In this document: one piece after another, positions 1 through 8,205 of the stretch
Position numbering within the stretch: position 1 is the stretch's first letter
Layout of the letters: each line of letters begins with the position of its first letter
Origin: Nitriliruptorales bacterium
GTDB taxonomy: Bacteria; Actinomycetota; Nitriliruptoria; Euzebyales; JAHELV01
Assembly (NCBI GenBank): GCA_024644015.1
Contig: JAHELV010000010.1
Location: 59,983-94,921 of the forward strand
DNA length: 34,939 bases
Direction of reading: 5' to 3'
The notes under the pieces: model-generated
Databases searched by the model: none
Told to the model about the DNA's origin: nothing
Seen by the model: only the letters and a program-made list of their open reading frames with translations
Translations under genes and position numbers: made by a program

Positions 1-9
1 TCACACGCG

Positions 10-81
10 CTCGGGGGGAAGGACTCGAACCCTCAACGACTGGACCAGAACCAGCTGTGTTGCCAATTACACCACCCCCGA
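10..81 (-). tRNA. tRNA-Gln (anticodon CUG)
   Basis: Read on the minus strand the sequence folds as a 72-nt tRNA: acceptor stem TCGGGGG/CCCCCGA, D stem GTGT/ACAC, anticodon stem GCTGG/CCAGT around loop TTCTGGT (anticodon CTG), a 4-nt variable loop, and T stem GAGGG/CCTTC around TTCGAGT. The discriminator is G and no CCA is encoded. It lies 46 nt downstream of gltX in the same direction, so it may be co-transcribed with the enzyme that, in bacteria lacking GlnRS, also charges tRNA-Gln with glutamate. Confidence 0.95.
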
Positions 82-127
82 AGGGCGGTCTCGACGATAG
101 CAGCGGCGACACCGTCCAACAACATCC

Positions 128-1693
128 TCAGACGTCCTGCGAGGCCGCGACCAGCGGCCGGGCGGCGCGGATGCGATCCAGCACGACCGCCCGGTCCATG
201 ACCGCGAGCGTCTCGGGCAGTGGCGGGCTGACCGCGCTGCCCGCCACCGCCACACGCACGGGCTGGAACGTCTTGCCCCGCCCCAGCTCGAGGTCGGCTG
301 CGACGCCGTCGAGCGCCTGCAGGATCGCATCGTCGGACCACGGCTGGAGCTCGTCGAGCGCCGCGACGGCCGCGTCGAGCACCTCACCCGCCCGACCCTT
401 CAGGTGCTTTCGGACCGCCCGCTCGTCATAGCGGATCTCATCGGTGAAGCAGAAGCCGATCAGATCCACGGCCTCGGCCAACGTCTGGATCCGCTCCTGA
501 ACGAGCGGCGTCAGCGCGACGAGCAGGTCACCCTGGTGAGCGGTCACGTCCGGTGGCAGCACTCCCGCCTCGACCAGATAGGGCTCCAGCCGGTCGGCGA
601 GCTCACCGACCGGCAGATCGCGGATCCGGTCACCGTTCATCGACCGCAGCTTGTCCGTGTCGAACGCGGCCGGGTTTCGACCGACCCGGTCGAACGAGAA
701 CCGTTCGATGAGCTCGTCGGTCGTGAAGCGCTCCGTCACGCCGTCGTAGCTCCACCCGCACAGCGCCAGGAAGTTGACCAGCGTCTCGGGGAGGAATCCC
801 TGGCGCCGGAACTCGTCGATCGCCACGGACCCGTGGCGCTTGGACAGCGGTTTGCGGTCGTCACCGACCAGCAGCGGCAGATGCGCATACCGCGGCGGCG
901 ACGGGTCGGTGACACCGTTGACGCCGGCAGATGCCAGCCCACTCACGAGCACCGAGCCACCGTCGCCTGCCGGCGCCAGCAGCCGGGAGGCCAGGAGCAC
1001 CTGCCGTGGCGTGGCCGACAGCAGGTCCTCACCCCTGGCGACCAGCGTGATCCCCATCGCCAGGTCGTCGACGGTGTTCGCCAGCAGGTACGTCGCTGTC
1101 CGATCGGCCCGCTGAATCACGAAATCGGCGACGTCGACCCAATCGAAGGTGACGTTGCCGCGCACGTCGTCGGCGATGGCGACGATGCCGGTATCAGGCG
1201 TACGCAGTCGCAGCACCGGGGTACGGCCCTGGGCGCGGAACTCGTCACGCTGGGCGGCGGTCAGGTCACGATGCCCGCCCTCGTAGCCGGGCGGACGACC
1301 TGCCGACCGCGCGGCCTCGCGCTGCGCCTGCAGCTCCTCGGGGGTCTCGAACGCCTCGTAGGCGGCGCCGGAGCGCAGCAGCAGGTCGGCCACGGCAGCG
1401 TAGAGGTGCTGCCGTTCGCTCTGCCGGTAGGGACCGAACACCCCGCCGACCTGTGGCCCCTCGTCCCAGTACAGGCCCAGGAACTGCAGCGCGTCGATCA
1501 TGCCCTGCATCGACTCGTCGGTGGCCCGCTCGGCGTCCGTGTCCTCGATGCGGAACACGAACGCACCACCGTGGTGGCGTGCGTAGAGCCAGTTGTACAG
1601 CGCCGTCCGGGCGCCGCCGACGTGCAGCCATCCGCTCGGCGCCGGGCAGAAGCGCACCCGCACGGGGTGGGTCGGGGTGGACATCGCGCTCAC
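128..1693 (-). CDS. gltX: glutamyl-tRNA synthetase
   Basis: Class I aminoacyl-tRNA synthetase that ligates glutamate to tRNA-Glu and, in most Actinobacteria, also to tRNA-Gln before GatCAB amidation. The ATP-binding HIGH-type motif is seen as SGWLHVGGARTALYNW near residue 25, followed by FRIEDTD, and the KMSKS loop as KPLSKRHGS. The 521-residue length is normal for the family. The start is taken as GTG at 1693, giving a 4-nt GTGA overlap with the stop of cimA, which suggests translational coupling; an ATG three codons downstream (1684) is an alternative. The signature reads PAPSG instead of the common PSPTG, a variant I associate with deep actinobacterial GluRS. A tRNA-Gln gene follows directly. 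Function is confident; whether it is discriminating cannot be read from the sequence. Confidence 0.95.
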   Translation of the reverse strand: MSAMSTPTHPVRVRFCPAPSGWLHVGGARTALYNWLYARHHGGAFVFRIEDTDAERATDESMQGMIDALQFLGLYWDEGPQVGGVFGPYRQSERQHLYAAVADLLLRSGAAYEAFETPEELQAQREAARSAGRPPGYEGGHRDLTAAQRDEFRAQGRTPVLRLRTPDTGIVAIADDVRGNVTFDWVDVADFVIQRADRTATYLLANTVDDLAMGITLVARGEDLLSATPRQVLLASRLLAPAGDGGSVLVSGLASAGVNGVTDPSPPRYAHLPLLVGDDRKPLSKRHGSVAIDEFRRQGFLPETLVNFLALCGWSYDGVTERFTTDELIERFSFDRVGRNPAAFDTDKLRSMNGDRIRDLPVGELADRLEPYLVEAGVLPPDVTAHQGDLLVALTPLVQERIQTLAEAVDLIGFCFTDEIRYDERAVRKHLKGRAGEVLDAAVAALDELQPWSDDAILQALDGVAADLELGRGKTFQPVRVAVAGSAVSPPLPETLAVMDRAVVLDRIRAARPLVAASQDV

Positions 1694-3312
1694 GCGGTCG
1701 ACACCTCGGCCCCGGCCGTCCTGCGCACGGCGGTCGCGTAGGCGTCCTCCATCGCCTTCCAGGACGCCTCGATGACATTCGACGACACGCCAACCGTGTC
1801 CCAGTCCTGCTCGCCGTCGGTCGAGCGGATCAGCACCCGCGTGGTCGCGCCGGTACCCGCGTTCTGGTCGAGGATCCGCACCTTGTAGTCACGCAGATGC
1901 ATGTCGGCGATGGCGGGCAGTCGTCCGGCGAGCGCCGCACGGAAGGCCTGATCGAGCGCGTCGACGGGGCCGTTGCCCTCGCCCGTGCCGATGAACCGCT
2001 CGTCGCCGACCCACACTCTGACCGTCGCCTCGGCGACGATCCGCCCATCTGCGCGCCGTTCGACGATCGTGCGGTAGCTCTCGAGTCGGAAGTGCTCGCG
2101 CAGCAGGCCGGTCTCGGCACGGACCAGCAACTCGAACGACGCGTCCGCGGCTTCGAACGTGTAGCCGATGTGCTCGAGGTCTTTGATCCTGTCGAGGATC
2201 CGGTCCGCGACCGTTCGGTCGGACTCCAGGTCCAGCCCGAGCTCGCGACCCTTGAGCACGACGGTCGATCGTCCAGCCAGTTCGCTGACCAGCAGTCGCA
2301 GGCTGTTGCCGACGAGCTCCGGCTCGACGTGCTGGTACAGATCGGTCCGACGCGCCAACGCGGAAACGTGCAGCCCCGCCTTGTGTGCGAAGGCGGCATG
2401 CCCGACGTACGGCGCGTGCGGGTCGGGCGTGAGGTTCATGATCTCGGCGACCTCATGGGCGACGTGCGTCAGACGCGACAGGTCGTGGTCGGTCACGACA
2501 TCGAGCCCGAGCTTGAGCTTCAAGTTCGGGATCAACGACATCATGTTGGCGTTCCCGCAGCGCTCGCCGATACCGTTGACCGTGCCCTGGACGTGGCTCG
2601 CTCCTGCCAGCAGGCCGACCACCGAGTTCGCGACCGCGCAGTCTGCATCGTTGTGGACGTGCACGCCGACCGCGGCTCTGGCACCCACGTCGTCGACGAC
2701 CCCTGCCACGACGTCACGGACCTGCGCGGGCAGCGCGCCGCCGTTGGTGTCGCACAGCACCACGCACTCGGCGCCGGCGTCAACAGCGGCCTGCAGGACG
2801 GCGGCCGCATAGCCGGCGTCGCGGCGGTGGCCGTCGAAGAAGTGCTCGGCGTCGAACAGCACGCGGCGGCCCTCGGCGCGTAGCAGCTCGATCGAGCTGG
2901 CCACCATCGCGAGATTCTCATCGCCGCTCGTGCGCAGCGCCGCCTCGACGTGCAGCGTGTCGGACTTGCCGACCAGGCAGATCACCGATGTGTCGGCGCT
3001 GAGCAACGCCTCCAATGTCGGGTCCCCGGCTGCTTGGGCGTTGGGCCGCCTGGTCATGCCGAACGCCGTGAGGACGGCGCGCGACAGCTCGAGCTCACCG
3101 GCGGCGGCGCGTTTGAAGAACTCGGTGTCCTTCGGGTTGGCACCCGGCCATCCGCCCTCGATGAAGGTCACGCCGAGCCCGTCGAGGATGCGCGCGACCC
3201 GCAGCTTGTCCTCGACGGTGAGCGAGATGCCCTCCTGCTGGGTTCCGTCACGCAGCGTCGTGTCATACAGCTGCGGCACAGCTGCGGGCACAGCCTCGGA
3301 TGTCACGGTCAC
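1690..3312 (-). CDS. cimA: (R)-citramalate synthase, CimA type
   Basis: Condenses pyruvate and acetyl-CoA to (R)-citramalate, the first step of the threonine-independent route to 2-oxobutyrate and isoleucine. It has a DRE-TIM barrel starting LYDTTLRDGTQQEG near residue 15, where QQEG replaces the EQAPG of LeuA, then FIEGGWPGANPKD, metal-site HVHND and the GIGERCGNANM loop, and a C-terminal LeuA-dimer-like regulatory domain (about residues 400-520). The 540-residue length and the GGWPG signature favour CimA over LeuA, and a genuine leuA is also in the window. The GTG start at 3312 has GAAAGG about 9 nt upstream. It is the first gene after its own promoter and leader (3313-3515), and its stop overlaps the gltX start. 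Likely regulated by isoleucine through the upstream Ile-codon leader (inference). Confidence 0.9.
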   Translation of the reverse strand: MTVTSEAVPAAVPQLYDTTLRDGTQQEGISLTVEDKLRVARILDGLGVTFIEGGWPGANPKDTEFFKRAAAGELELSRAVLTAFGMTRRPNAQAAGDPTLEALLSADTSVICLVGKSDTLHVEAALRTSGDENLAMVASSIELLRAEGRRVLFDAEHFFDGHRRDAGYAAAVLQAAVDAGAECVVLCDTNGGALPAQVRDVVAGVVDDVGARAAVGVHVHNDADCAVANSVVGLLAGASHVQGTVNGIGERCGNANMMSLIPNLKLKLGLDVVTDHDLSRLTHVAHEVAEIMNLTPDPHAPYVGHAAFAHKAGLHVSALARRTDLYQHVEPELVGNSLRLLVSELAGRSTVVLKGRELGLDLESDRTVADRILDRIKDLEHIGYTFEAADASFELLVRAETGLLREHFRLESYRTIVERRADGRIVAEATVRVWVGDERFIGTGEGNGPVDALDQAFRAALAGRLPAIADMHLRDYKVRILDQNAGTGATTRVLIRSTDGEQDWDTVGVSSNVIEASWKAMEDAYATAVRRTAGAEVSTA

Positions 3313-3342
3313 GGCATGGCCTTTCGGTTCGTTGCAGTGGCC

Positions 3343-3396
3343 GGTGCCGGATGCGGAGCGCGCTGGTGCGGCCCGAGGGCCGGCACCAGCTGCCGG
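3343..3396 (-). promoter_or_regulatory. cimA leader: mutually exclusive hairpins
   Basis: Downstream of the Ile-rich leader peptide four segments can pair in alternative ways on the minus-strand RNA. A (3391-3396, CCGGCA) pairs with TGCCGG inside B. B (3377-3390) pairs with C (3362-3374) in a 13-bp stem with one bulge. The GGTGCCGG of B (3380-3387) is also perfectly complementary to D (3343-3350, CCGGCACC), which sits about 30 nt before the cimA start. Segment A begins 2 nt after the leader stop codon, so a terminating ribosome would cover it. There is no T-run after B:C, so a classical intrinsic terminator is unlikely; control of translation or Rho access is more plausible (inference). Confidence 0.55.
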
Positions 3397-3398
3397 TC

Positions 3399-3479
3399 CT
3401 ATCGGGACCCGCGGATAATGATCATGCAGATCTGGCCGACCACGTGCCGGCGCGTTGAGGATCGCATGATCGCGCGCAT
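3399..3479 (-). CDS. Ile-rich leader peptide of cimA (26 aa)
   Basis: A 26-codon ORF, ATG at 3479 to TAG at 3399, ending in QICMIIIRGSR. Five of its 26 codons are isoleucine, including three consecutive (ATC ATT ATC, residues 20-22) close to the stop. It sits between ilvE and cimA, the isoleucine-specific committed enzyme, and is followed at once by alternative hairpins. No Shine-Dalgarno precedes the ATG, but a promoter-like -10 lies 7 nt upstream, so the peptide is probably translated from a leaderless transcript. I read it as the sensor of an isoleucine attenuator. Family knowledge: such leader peptides stall ribosomes when the cognate charged tRNA is scarce. No homologue search was possible. 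Confidence 0.65.
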   Translation of the reverse strand: MRAIMRSSTRRHVVGQICMIIIRGSR

Positions 3480-3486
3480 GGACGCG

Positions 3487-3515
3487 ATTGTGCCGGAACG
3501 TGACGCAGAACTCAA
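3487..3515 (-). promoter_or_regulatory. putative promoter of the cimA leader
   Basis: On the minus strand TTGAGT (3515-3510) and CACAAT (3492-3487) are separated by exactly 17 nt, resembling a housekeeping sigma-70 promoter. The last base of the -10 is 7 nt from the leader ATG, so transcription would start at or next to that ATG. It lies just after the ilvE stop codon and would give cimA-gltX a promoter independent of leuB-ilvE. Confidence 0.5.
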
Positions 3516-3528
3516 CCGGCCCGCCGGC

Positions 3529-4452
3529 TCACGCGACCTGCACACGATCGAGCATGTGGGCGTAGCGCGGGTCCTTGCCCGCAACGACATCGAAGAAGAC
3601 GTCCTGCAGCCTTCGGGTGATCGGCCCCGGAGGACCGAGTTCGCGATCGTCGACCTCGCGGATCGGTACGACCTCGGCGGCGGTGCCGGTGAAGAAGGCC
3701 TCCTCGGCGACGTACAGGTCCTGGCGCAACAGGTCGCTCTCGGCGAAGGGGATGGACAGGTCGCGCGCGAACTCGATGATCGTGTCACGCGTGACGCCTC
3801 GCAGGACGCCCGCCGTCAGCGGTGGCGTCAGCAGCGTGCCGTCGCGGACGATGAACAGGTTCTCGCCCGAGCCCTCGGCGACATGGCCGTGCTCATTGAG
3901 CAGTACCGCCTCGTCGTAGCCGGCCTGCAGCGCCTCCACCTTGGCCAACGACGAGTTGATGTAGACCCCGCAGGCCTTGGTGCCCGTCGGGATCATGTTG
4001 CTGCCGATGCGGGTCCACGTCGAGGTCTTTGCGCGAACGCCGTTTCTCAGACCCTCCTCGCCGAGGTAGGTACCCCACGGCCACACGGCGATCGCCACCC
4101 GCACACGGCTGGGCAGTGGATTGAGGCCCATCTCGCCATACCCCAGGTAGGCCAACGGGCGGATGTAGCACGACTCGAGCTCGCTGCCGCGGATCAGCTC
4201 GCGGGTCGCAGCCATGAGCTCGTCGACGCTGTAGGGCACGGTCATCTGCAGGATGCGTGCCGATCGGTGGAGCCGCTCCATGTGCGCACGATGCTGAAAG
4301 ACCGCCGGCCCGCCCGCCGTGGCGTAGGCCCTGATGCCCTCGAACACACCCCAGCCGTAGTGCAACGTCGGCGTCAGCACATGGACCGTCGCACTGTCCC
4401 AGTCTACGAACGCACCGTCCATCCAGATCTTGTCGACCGCTGTGATCGGCAT
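3529..4452 (-). CDS. ilvE: branched-chain amino acid aminotransferase
   Basis: PLP-dependent fold-type IV transaminase for the last step of Val, Leu and Ile synthesis, with glutamate as donor. It opens with the family pattern KIWMDGAFVDWDSATV, then HYGWGVFEGIRAY. The Schiff-base lysine is K159 in GTKACGVYINSSLAK, and EGSGENLFIVRDG plus the TAGVLRGVTRDTI phosphate-binding stretch follow. The 307-residue length is typical. ATG at 4452; GGAAGG lies about 12 nt upstream, a rather long spacing. It is 41 nt downstream of leuB, so the two probably form one transcript, and it is followed by the separate cimA promoter and leader. D-amino-acid or aminodeoxychorismate-lyase relatives share the fold, but context and motifs support IlvE. 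Confidence 0.93.
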   Translation of the reverse strand: MPITAVDKIWMDGAFVDWDSATVHVLTPTLHYGWGVFEGIRAYATAGGPAVFQHRAHMERLHRSARILQMTVPYSVDELMAATRELIRGSELESCYIRPLAYLGYGEMGLNPLPSRVRVAIAVWPWGTYLGEEGLRNGVRAKTSTWTRIGSNMIPTGTKACGVYINSSLAKVEALQAGYDEAVLLNEHGHVAEGSGENLFIVRDGTLLTPPLTAGVLRGVTRDTIIEFARDLSIPFAESDLLRQDLYVAEEAFFTGTAAEVVPIREVDDRELGPPGPITRRLQDVFFDVVAGKDPRYAHMLDRVQVA

Positions 4453-4493
4453 CTTCTCACGCCACCTTCCGGTCCCCGTGCGGGTCGAGGCGA

Positions 4494-5627
4494 TCAGGAC
4501 GCGCCGGACGCCACGGCCTGGGCGATCCGGTCGCCGATCTCCTTGGTCGAGTATCCCATGTCGTCGCCACCCATCGTCGCCAGCTGCGGGAGGATGGCCG
4601 CCACTGCGTCCTCGATGGCTGCGGCCGCCTTGTCATGGCCGAGGTGCTCGAGGCACAGCGCGACCGACAGCACGGCGGCGACGGGGTTCGCCTGTCCGGT
4701 CCCGGCGATGTCGGGCGCCGAGCCGTGCACCGGCTCGAACATGCTCGGCGCCTCGCGCGACGGGTTCAGGTTGCCGCTCGCGGCCAGCCCCATGCCGCCC
4801 TGCACCGCCGCACCCAGATCGGTGATGATGTCACCGAACAGGTTGTCGGTCACGATGACATCGAAGCGGCCCGGATCGGTCACGAGGTACAGGCAGGCCG
4901 CGTCGACGTGCACGTAGTCGACCTCGACGTCGGGATGGTCGGCTGCCACGTCATCGGTGGTGCGCTGCCACAGGTCGCCTGCGAATGTGAGCACGTTCGT
5001 CTTGTGGCACAGCGTCAACCGCCGCCGCCGCCGCTGGGCCGTCGTGATCGCGAAACGCACGACGCGCTCGACGCCGCGCCGCGTGTTGATCGACTCCTGG
5101 GTGGCCACCTCTGCCGGCGTGTCGCGGTACACCAGGCCGCCGGCGCCGGCGTAGACGCCTTCGGTGTTCTCCCGCACGACGATCAGGTCGCAGCGGTCGG
5201 GTGTCAGGCCCGCGACCGGCGAGGTGACGCCGGGCAGCAGACGGACGGGCCGCAGGTTGATGTACTGGTCGAATGCGAAGCGCAGCCGTAGCAGCAGCCC
5301 GCGCTCGAGCACGCCGGGTGGGACATCCGGCGTGCCGACGGCGCCCAGCAGGATGGCGTCGTGCTCTGAGAGCTCGCCGAGCACGGTGTCGGGCAGGACA
5401 TCCCCGGTCCGCAGATACCGTTGTCCGCCGAGGTCGTAGCTGGTGGTGTCGACCGCGAAGCCGAAACGCGTCCCGGCCACCCGCAGGGCTTTCAGCGCCT
5501 CGCTGGTGACCTCGGGGCCGACGCCGTCTCCCGCGATCACGGCGATCTGCAGGTCGGGGGACGGTGCGTCAGCTCGCTCGGCCGGGCGCGACGGCGATGT
5601 TCTCACGGGTGATCGATCATCTGGCAT
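4494..5627 (-). CDS. leuB: 3-isopropylmalate dehydrogenase
   Basis: NAD-dependent oxidative decarboxylation of 3-isopropylmalate to 2-oxoisocaproate in leucine synthesis. The Rossmann-like start [13 protein letters not shown] is at about residues 28-40, followed by the [11 protein letters not shown] substrate loop, the metal site in [15 protein letters not shown] and the [20 protein letters not shown] signature. I chose ATG 5627 because GGAG lies 8 nt upstream; the frame stays open to 5759 but has no better start. Even so the protein carries about 26 polar, Pro/Ser/Arg-rich residues before the conserved core, longer than usual (377 aa against about 340-360). It is followed by ilvE. Unlike leuA, leuC and leuD, which are together 9 kb away, leuB is grouped with isoleucine genes. 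Confidence 0.92.
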   Translation of the reverse strand: MPDDRSPVRTSPSRPAERADAPSPDLQIAVIAGDGVGPEVTSEALKALRVAGTRFGFAVDTTSYDLGGQRYLRTGDVLPDTVLGELSEHDAILLGAVGTPDVPPGVLERGLLLRLRFAFDQYINLRPVRLLPGVTSPVAGLTPDRCDLIVVRENTEGVYAGAGGLVYRDTPAEVATQESINTRRGVERVVRFAITTAQRRRRRLTLCHKTNVLTFAGDLWQRTTDDVAADHPDVEVDYVHVDAACLYLVTDPGRFDVIVTDNLFGDIITDLGAAVQGGMGLAASGNLNPSREAPSMFEPVHGSAPDIAGTGQANPVAAVLSVALCLEHLGHDKAAAAIEDAVAAILPQLATMGGDDMGYSTKEIGDRIAQAVASGAS

Positions 5628-5816
5628 GGTGCGACTCCGGACGACGAGAGGCGGGCGGCATGGCGTAGAGACTGCCACATCCGCAACCGGGCCGGGGCCG
5701 GACATGGCCGTTGCGGCGTGTACGAAACACGAGCGCGGCGCACACAGATCTGGCACCATACAGCGACCGCGTCGTCACGAACGGACGGCGTGTCCTCCCG
5801 GAGGTGAGCGGAGGCC

Positions 5817-6323
5817 TTGGCGACCAAGCTGCATGGTGCCCGCGTCACGCTGCGTCCGGCCACGTCGGCCGATGCCGAGGCTCTGACGCAGATCCTGGCG
5901 CAGCCCGAGGTCACACGATGGTGGCCGCGCTACGACCATGCACGCGTGCGCGACGTGCTCGTCGAGGGCAGCGACACGACGGTGTACGTGATCACGCTCG
6001 ACACGGTCGTCATCGGGTCGGTCCAGTACGTCGAGGAACCCGCAGGCGACTACCGCCACGCCAGCCTCGATCTGTTCCTGGAGCCCGGGGAGCACGGCAG
6101 GGGCTTGGCGACCGACGCGGTCCGCACGTTGGTCCGTCACCTCATCTACGACCGCAGTCACCACCGCATCGCGGTGTACCCCGCGGTCGACAACGACCGG
6201 GCCATCAAGACCTTCTCGCGGGTGGGGTTCCAGTCAGTCGGGGTCATGCGGCAATACGAGCGTGCGCCGGACGGCACCTGGCAGGATTGCCTGCTGATGG
6301 ACCTCCTCGAGCAGGATCTCTGA
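5817..6323 (+). CDS. GNAT-family N-acetyltransferase
   Basis: Acetyl-CoA-dependent N-acetyltransferase of unknown substrate, 168 residues. The start pattern LHGARVTLRPATSADAEAL and the acetyl-CoA pyrophosphate loop EPGEHGRGLATDAVRTLV (about residues 90-107) are typical. The C-terminal segment NDRAIKTFSRVGFQSVGVMRQYERAPDG resembles the RimJ/RimL and AAC(6')-Ib branch, so an aminoglycoside, polyamine or protein N-terminus are all possible acceptors. The only in-frame start is TTG 5817, since a stop lies four codons upstream; GGAGG lies 12 nt before it. It is transcribed divergently from leuB and ends convergent with the NUDIX gene. Confidence 0.8.
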   Translation: MATKLHGARVTLRPATSADAEALTQILAQPEVTRWWPRYDHARVRDVLVEGSDTTVYVITLDTVVIGSVQYVEEPAGDYRHASLDLFLEPGEHGRGLATDAVRTLVRHLIYDRSHHRIAVYPAVDNDRAIKTFSRVGFQSVGVMRQYERAPDGTWQDCLLMDLLEQDL

Positions 6324-6424
6324 CCGCCGTACGCCCCAGCGCGGTCCGGCGGCGTTCGGCATGGTGCTGCGGACGGCTGGTCGGCCCCGCAGACGACGCT
6401 CGCCATGCGGTGACCGGCTTCGGC

Positions 6425-6868
6425 CTACGTGTCTGCCAATCCACCAGCGAAACGGTCGAGGATCTCCCGGTCGCGGGCGTACGTCAGCAGCTCGCGGGCC
6501 GGCGCCAGCGGCAGCCATCGCAGCTCGTCGACCTCCCGGTTCGGGGAGAACCGACCGTGTAGCGCCCGCATGGCCCAGTACATCACCCGTTTGTGCCGCC
6601 CGCGGTGGTCGTAGCGGATCTCACCCAGCGCCTCGCCGACTTCGGTGTGCCATCCCGTCTCCTCCCAGACCTCTCGGATGGCGGCCTGGCGATGGCTCTC
6701 GCCCACGTCCAATTTGCCCTTGGGCAGCGTCCAGTCGTCGTACTTCGGGCGATGAATGATGGCGTAGCATCTGCCGTCGCTGTCGTCGGTCCGCCACAGC
6801 ACTGCCCCGGCAGCCTCGATCGGGCCGGCGGCATCAGGCATGCCGGTGCCGGATGCGGCCTCAGTCAT
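6425..6868 (-). CDS. NUDIX hydrolase
   Basis: Hydrolyses a nucleoside diphosphate linked to another moiety; the substrate cannot be told. The complete Nudix box GX5EX7REUXEEXGU is seen at residues 51-73, from GKLDVGESH to REVWEETGW. The preceding YAIIHRPKYDDWTLPKGKL and the 147-residue length resemble the MutT/Ap4A-pyrophosphohydrolase-like NUDIX proteins of Actinobacteria. ATG 6868 lies 7 nt after the sigma-factor stop, so it is likely translated from the same mRNA. The start has no obvious Shine-Dalgarno, and a start at residue 10 (6841) is possible. Confidence 0.85.
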   Translation of the reverse strand: MTEAASGTGMPDAAGPIEAAGAVLWRTDDSDGRCYAIIHRPKYDDWTLPKGKLDVGESHRQAAIREVWEETGWHTEVGEALGEIRYDHRGRHKRVMYWAMRALHGRFSPNREVDELRWLPLAPARELLTYARDREILDRFAGGLADT

Positions 6869-6875
6869 CGTGGAG

Positions 6876-7847
6876 TCAGGCGGCGGTGTCGCTCAACGCG
6901 CGGCCGCGCGACGGGTGTCGCAGCTTTGACAACGCGCGGGCCTCCAGCTGGCGGATGCGTTCACGGGTCAGACCGAAGTACCGGCCGACGTCGTCGAGGG
7001 TCCTGGCCTCACCGTCGAGCAGGCCGAAGCGCAGCTCCAAGATGATCCGTTCGCGTTCCGGCAGTCCAGCGACGACGTCGAGCAGTTCACGCCGCGCCAT
7101 GCCCTTGGCCGCAACCTCCATGGGGTCGTCTGCGTTGCGGTCCTCGATGAAGTCGCCCAGCTCGGCGTCGCCGTCCTCCCCGACCGGGGTCTCCAACGAG
7201 GTCGGGGTGCGCGCGTATGTCAGCAGCTCCTCGACGGTCTCGACCTCTTCGCCGAGTTCCTCGGCAAGCTCCTCGATCGCGGGCTCCCGCCCGAGGCTTT
7301 CGGCCAGGTCGCGCTGCATCGACAGCGCGCGGCGCACCCGCTCCATCATGTGGACGGGCAACCGGATCGTGCGTCCCTTGTCAGCGACCCCGCGTCCGAC
7401 GGCCTGCCTGATCCACCAGGTCGCATAGGTCGAGAACTTGTACCCGCGACGGTAGTCGAACTTCTCGACGGCACGCAGCAGGCCGAGGTTGCCCTCCTGG
7501 ATCAGGTCGAGCAGTGGGAGCCCCTGACCCTGGTAGCGCTTGGCGACCGAGACGACGAGTCGGAGGTTCGCCTGCACCAGGCGCTCCTTGGCACGTCTCC
7601 CGTCGCGCAGCACCAGCTGCAGCTGACCACGGCGGGTCTGCAGCAGGTTGTCGTTCGAGATCAGGCGATCGGCTTCGAGACCGGCCTCGTACCGCTTCGC
7701 GAGGTCGACCTCCTCTTCGGCTGTCAACAGGGCGGTCCGCGCCATCTCGCGCAGATACAACTGCACGTGATCGTGGAGCGGCATCTCCTCTACGATCTGT
7801 GGCACCGTCGCCGTCACCCTTCTCTCGACCGACCGTTGCCCGTTCAC
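6876..7847 (-). CDS. RNA polymerase sigma-70 factor, group 1/2-like
   Basis: Promoter-recognition subunit. Region 1.2 (VQLYLREMARTALLTAEEE), region 2 including LDLIQEGNLGLLRAVEKFD and KFSTYATWWIRQAVGRG, region 3, and region 4 with LTRERIRQLEARALSKLRHP are all present in order. At 323 residues it lacks the long region 1.1 of a primary sigma, so it resembles the SigB/HrdD-type alternative or short primary factors of Actinobacteria. The most upstream start is GTG 7847, without a clear Shine-Dalgarno; GTG 7805, with AGAAGG 12 nt upstream and ahead of all conserved residues, is an alternative. It precedes a NUDIX gene by 7 nt. No anti-sigma gene is adjacent, although an RsbW-like kinase lies at 19.5 kb. 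Confidence 0.92.
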   Translation of the reverse strand: MNGQRSVERRVTATVPQIVEEMPLHDHVQLYLREMARTALLTAEEEVDLAKRYEAGLEADRLISNDNLLQTRRGQLQLVLRDGRRAKERLVQANLRLVVSVAKRYQGQGLPLLDLIQEGNLGLLRAVEKFDYRRGYKFSTYATWWIRQAVGRGVADKGRTIRLPVHMMERVRRALSMQRDLAESLGREPAIEELAEELGEEVETVEELLTYARTPTSLETPVGEDGDAELGDFIEDRNADDPMEVAAKGMARRELLDVVAGLPERERIILELRFGLLDGEARTLDDVGRYFGLTRERIRQLEARALSKLRHPSRGRALSDTAA

Positions 7848-8205
7848 ACATCCGACCCGCGCCTGGGATCGCCGTCAGGACCCCTGCTGGGACTGACGCG
7901 CAGGCCCGGGGCATGCGGGCGCTCCTGCCAAGATACGACGAACGGGCGGCTCCGGAGCACACGTGTAGCAGTTGACGCTCTGCACATGGTGCGCGGTCGA
8001 GGCCCGGCTTGCAACCCGCCGCGGTTCATCGGCGTCGGGATTCCCGCGGGCAACCCACGCGTCCTACGTCGCGATCGGCGGCGAATCCCGCGCGCCGGCG
8101 GCGATCTCCACCGGTGACAGGTGTGAAATGGACCCCGGGGGAATGCGATCCCAGCAAGTACCATCAGCAGCGACCGGTCATCGCTGTCGACAAACGAGTG
8201 CGAGC
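7848..8205. other. divergent intergenic region, no gene recognised
   Basis: 358 nt between the sigma-factor gene (minus) and the membrane-protein pair (plus). Short open frames here are arginine/proline-rich and look like chance frames. A minus-strand TATCTT (7935-7930) could be a -10 for the sigma gene but has no good -35. On the plus strand TACCAT about 40 nt before the start at 8206 could serve as a -10. I see no RNA gene or strong hairpin. Confidence 0.4.

Noticed and set aside
4441-4493. Independent promoter or leader between leuB and ilvE
   Set aside because: The gap is only 41 nt, with no promoter-like pair, hairpin or short ORF.
404-4917. Very long plus-strand open frames opposite gltX, cimA, ilvE and leuB
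   Set aside because: They mirror the real minus-strand genes, with Arg/His/Gln-rich low-information sequence and no domain motifs.
5603-5759. Possible leader peptide upstream of leuB
   Set aside because: A GTG-started 41-codon frame after TATGGT has few Leu, Val or Ile codons, overlaps the leuB start and has no following hairpin.
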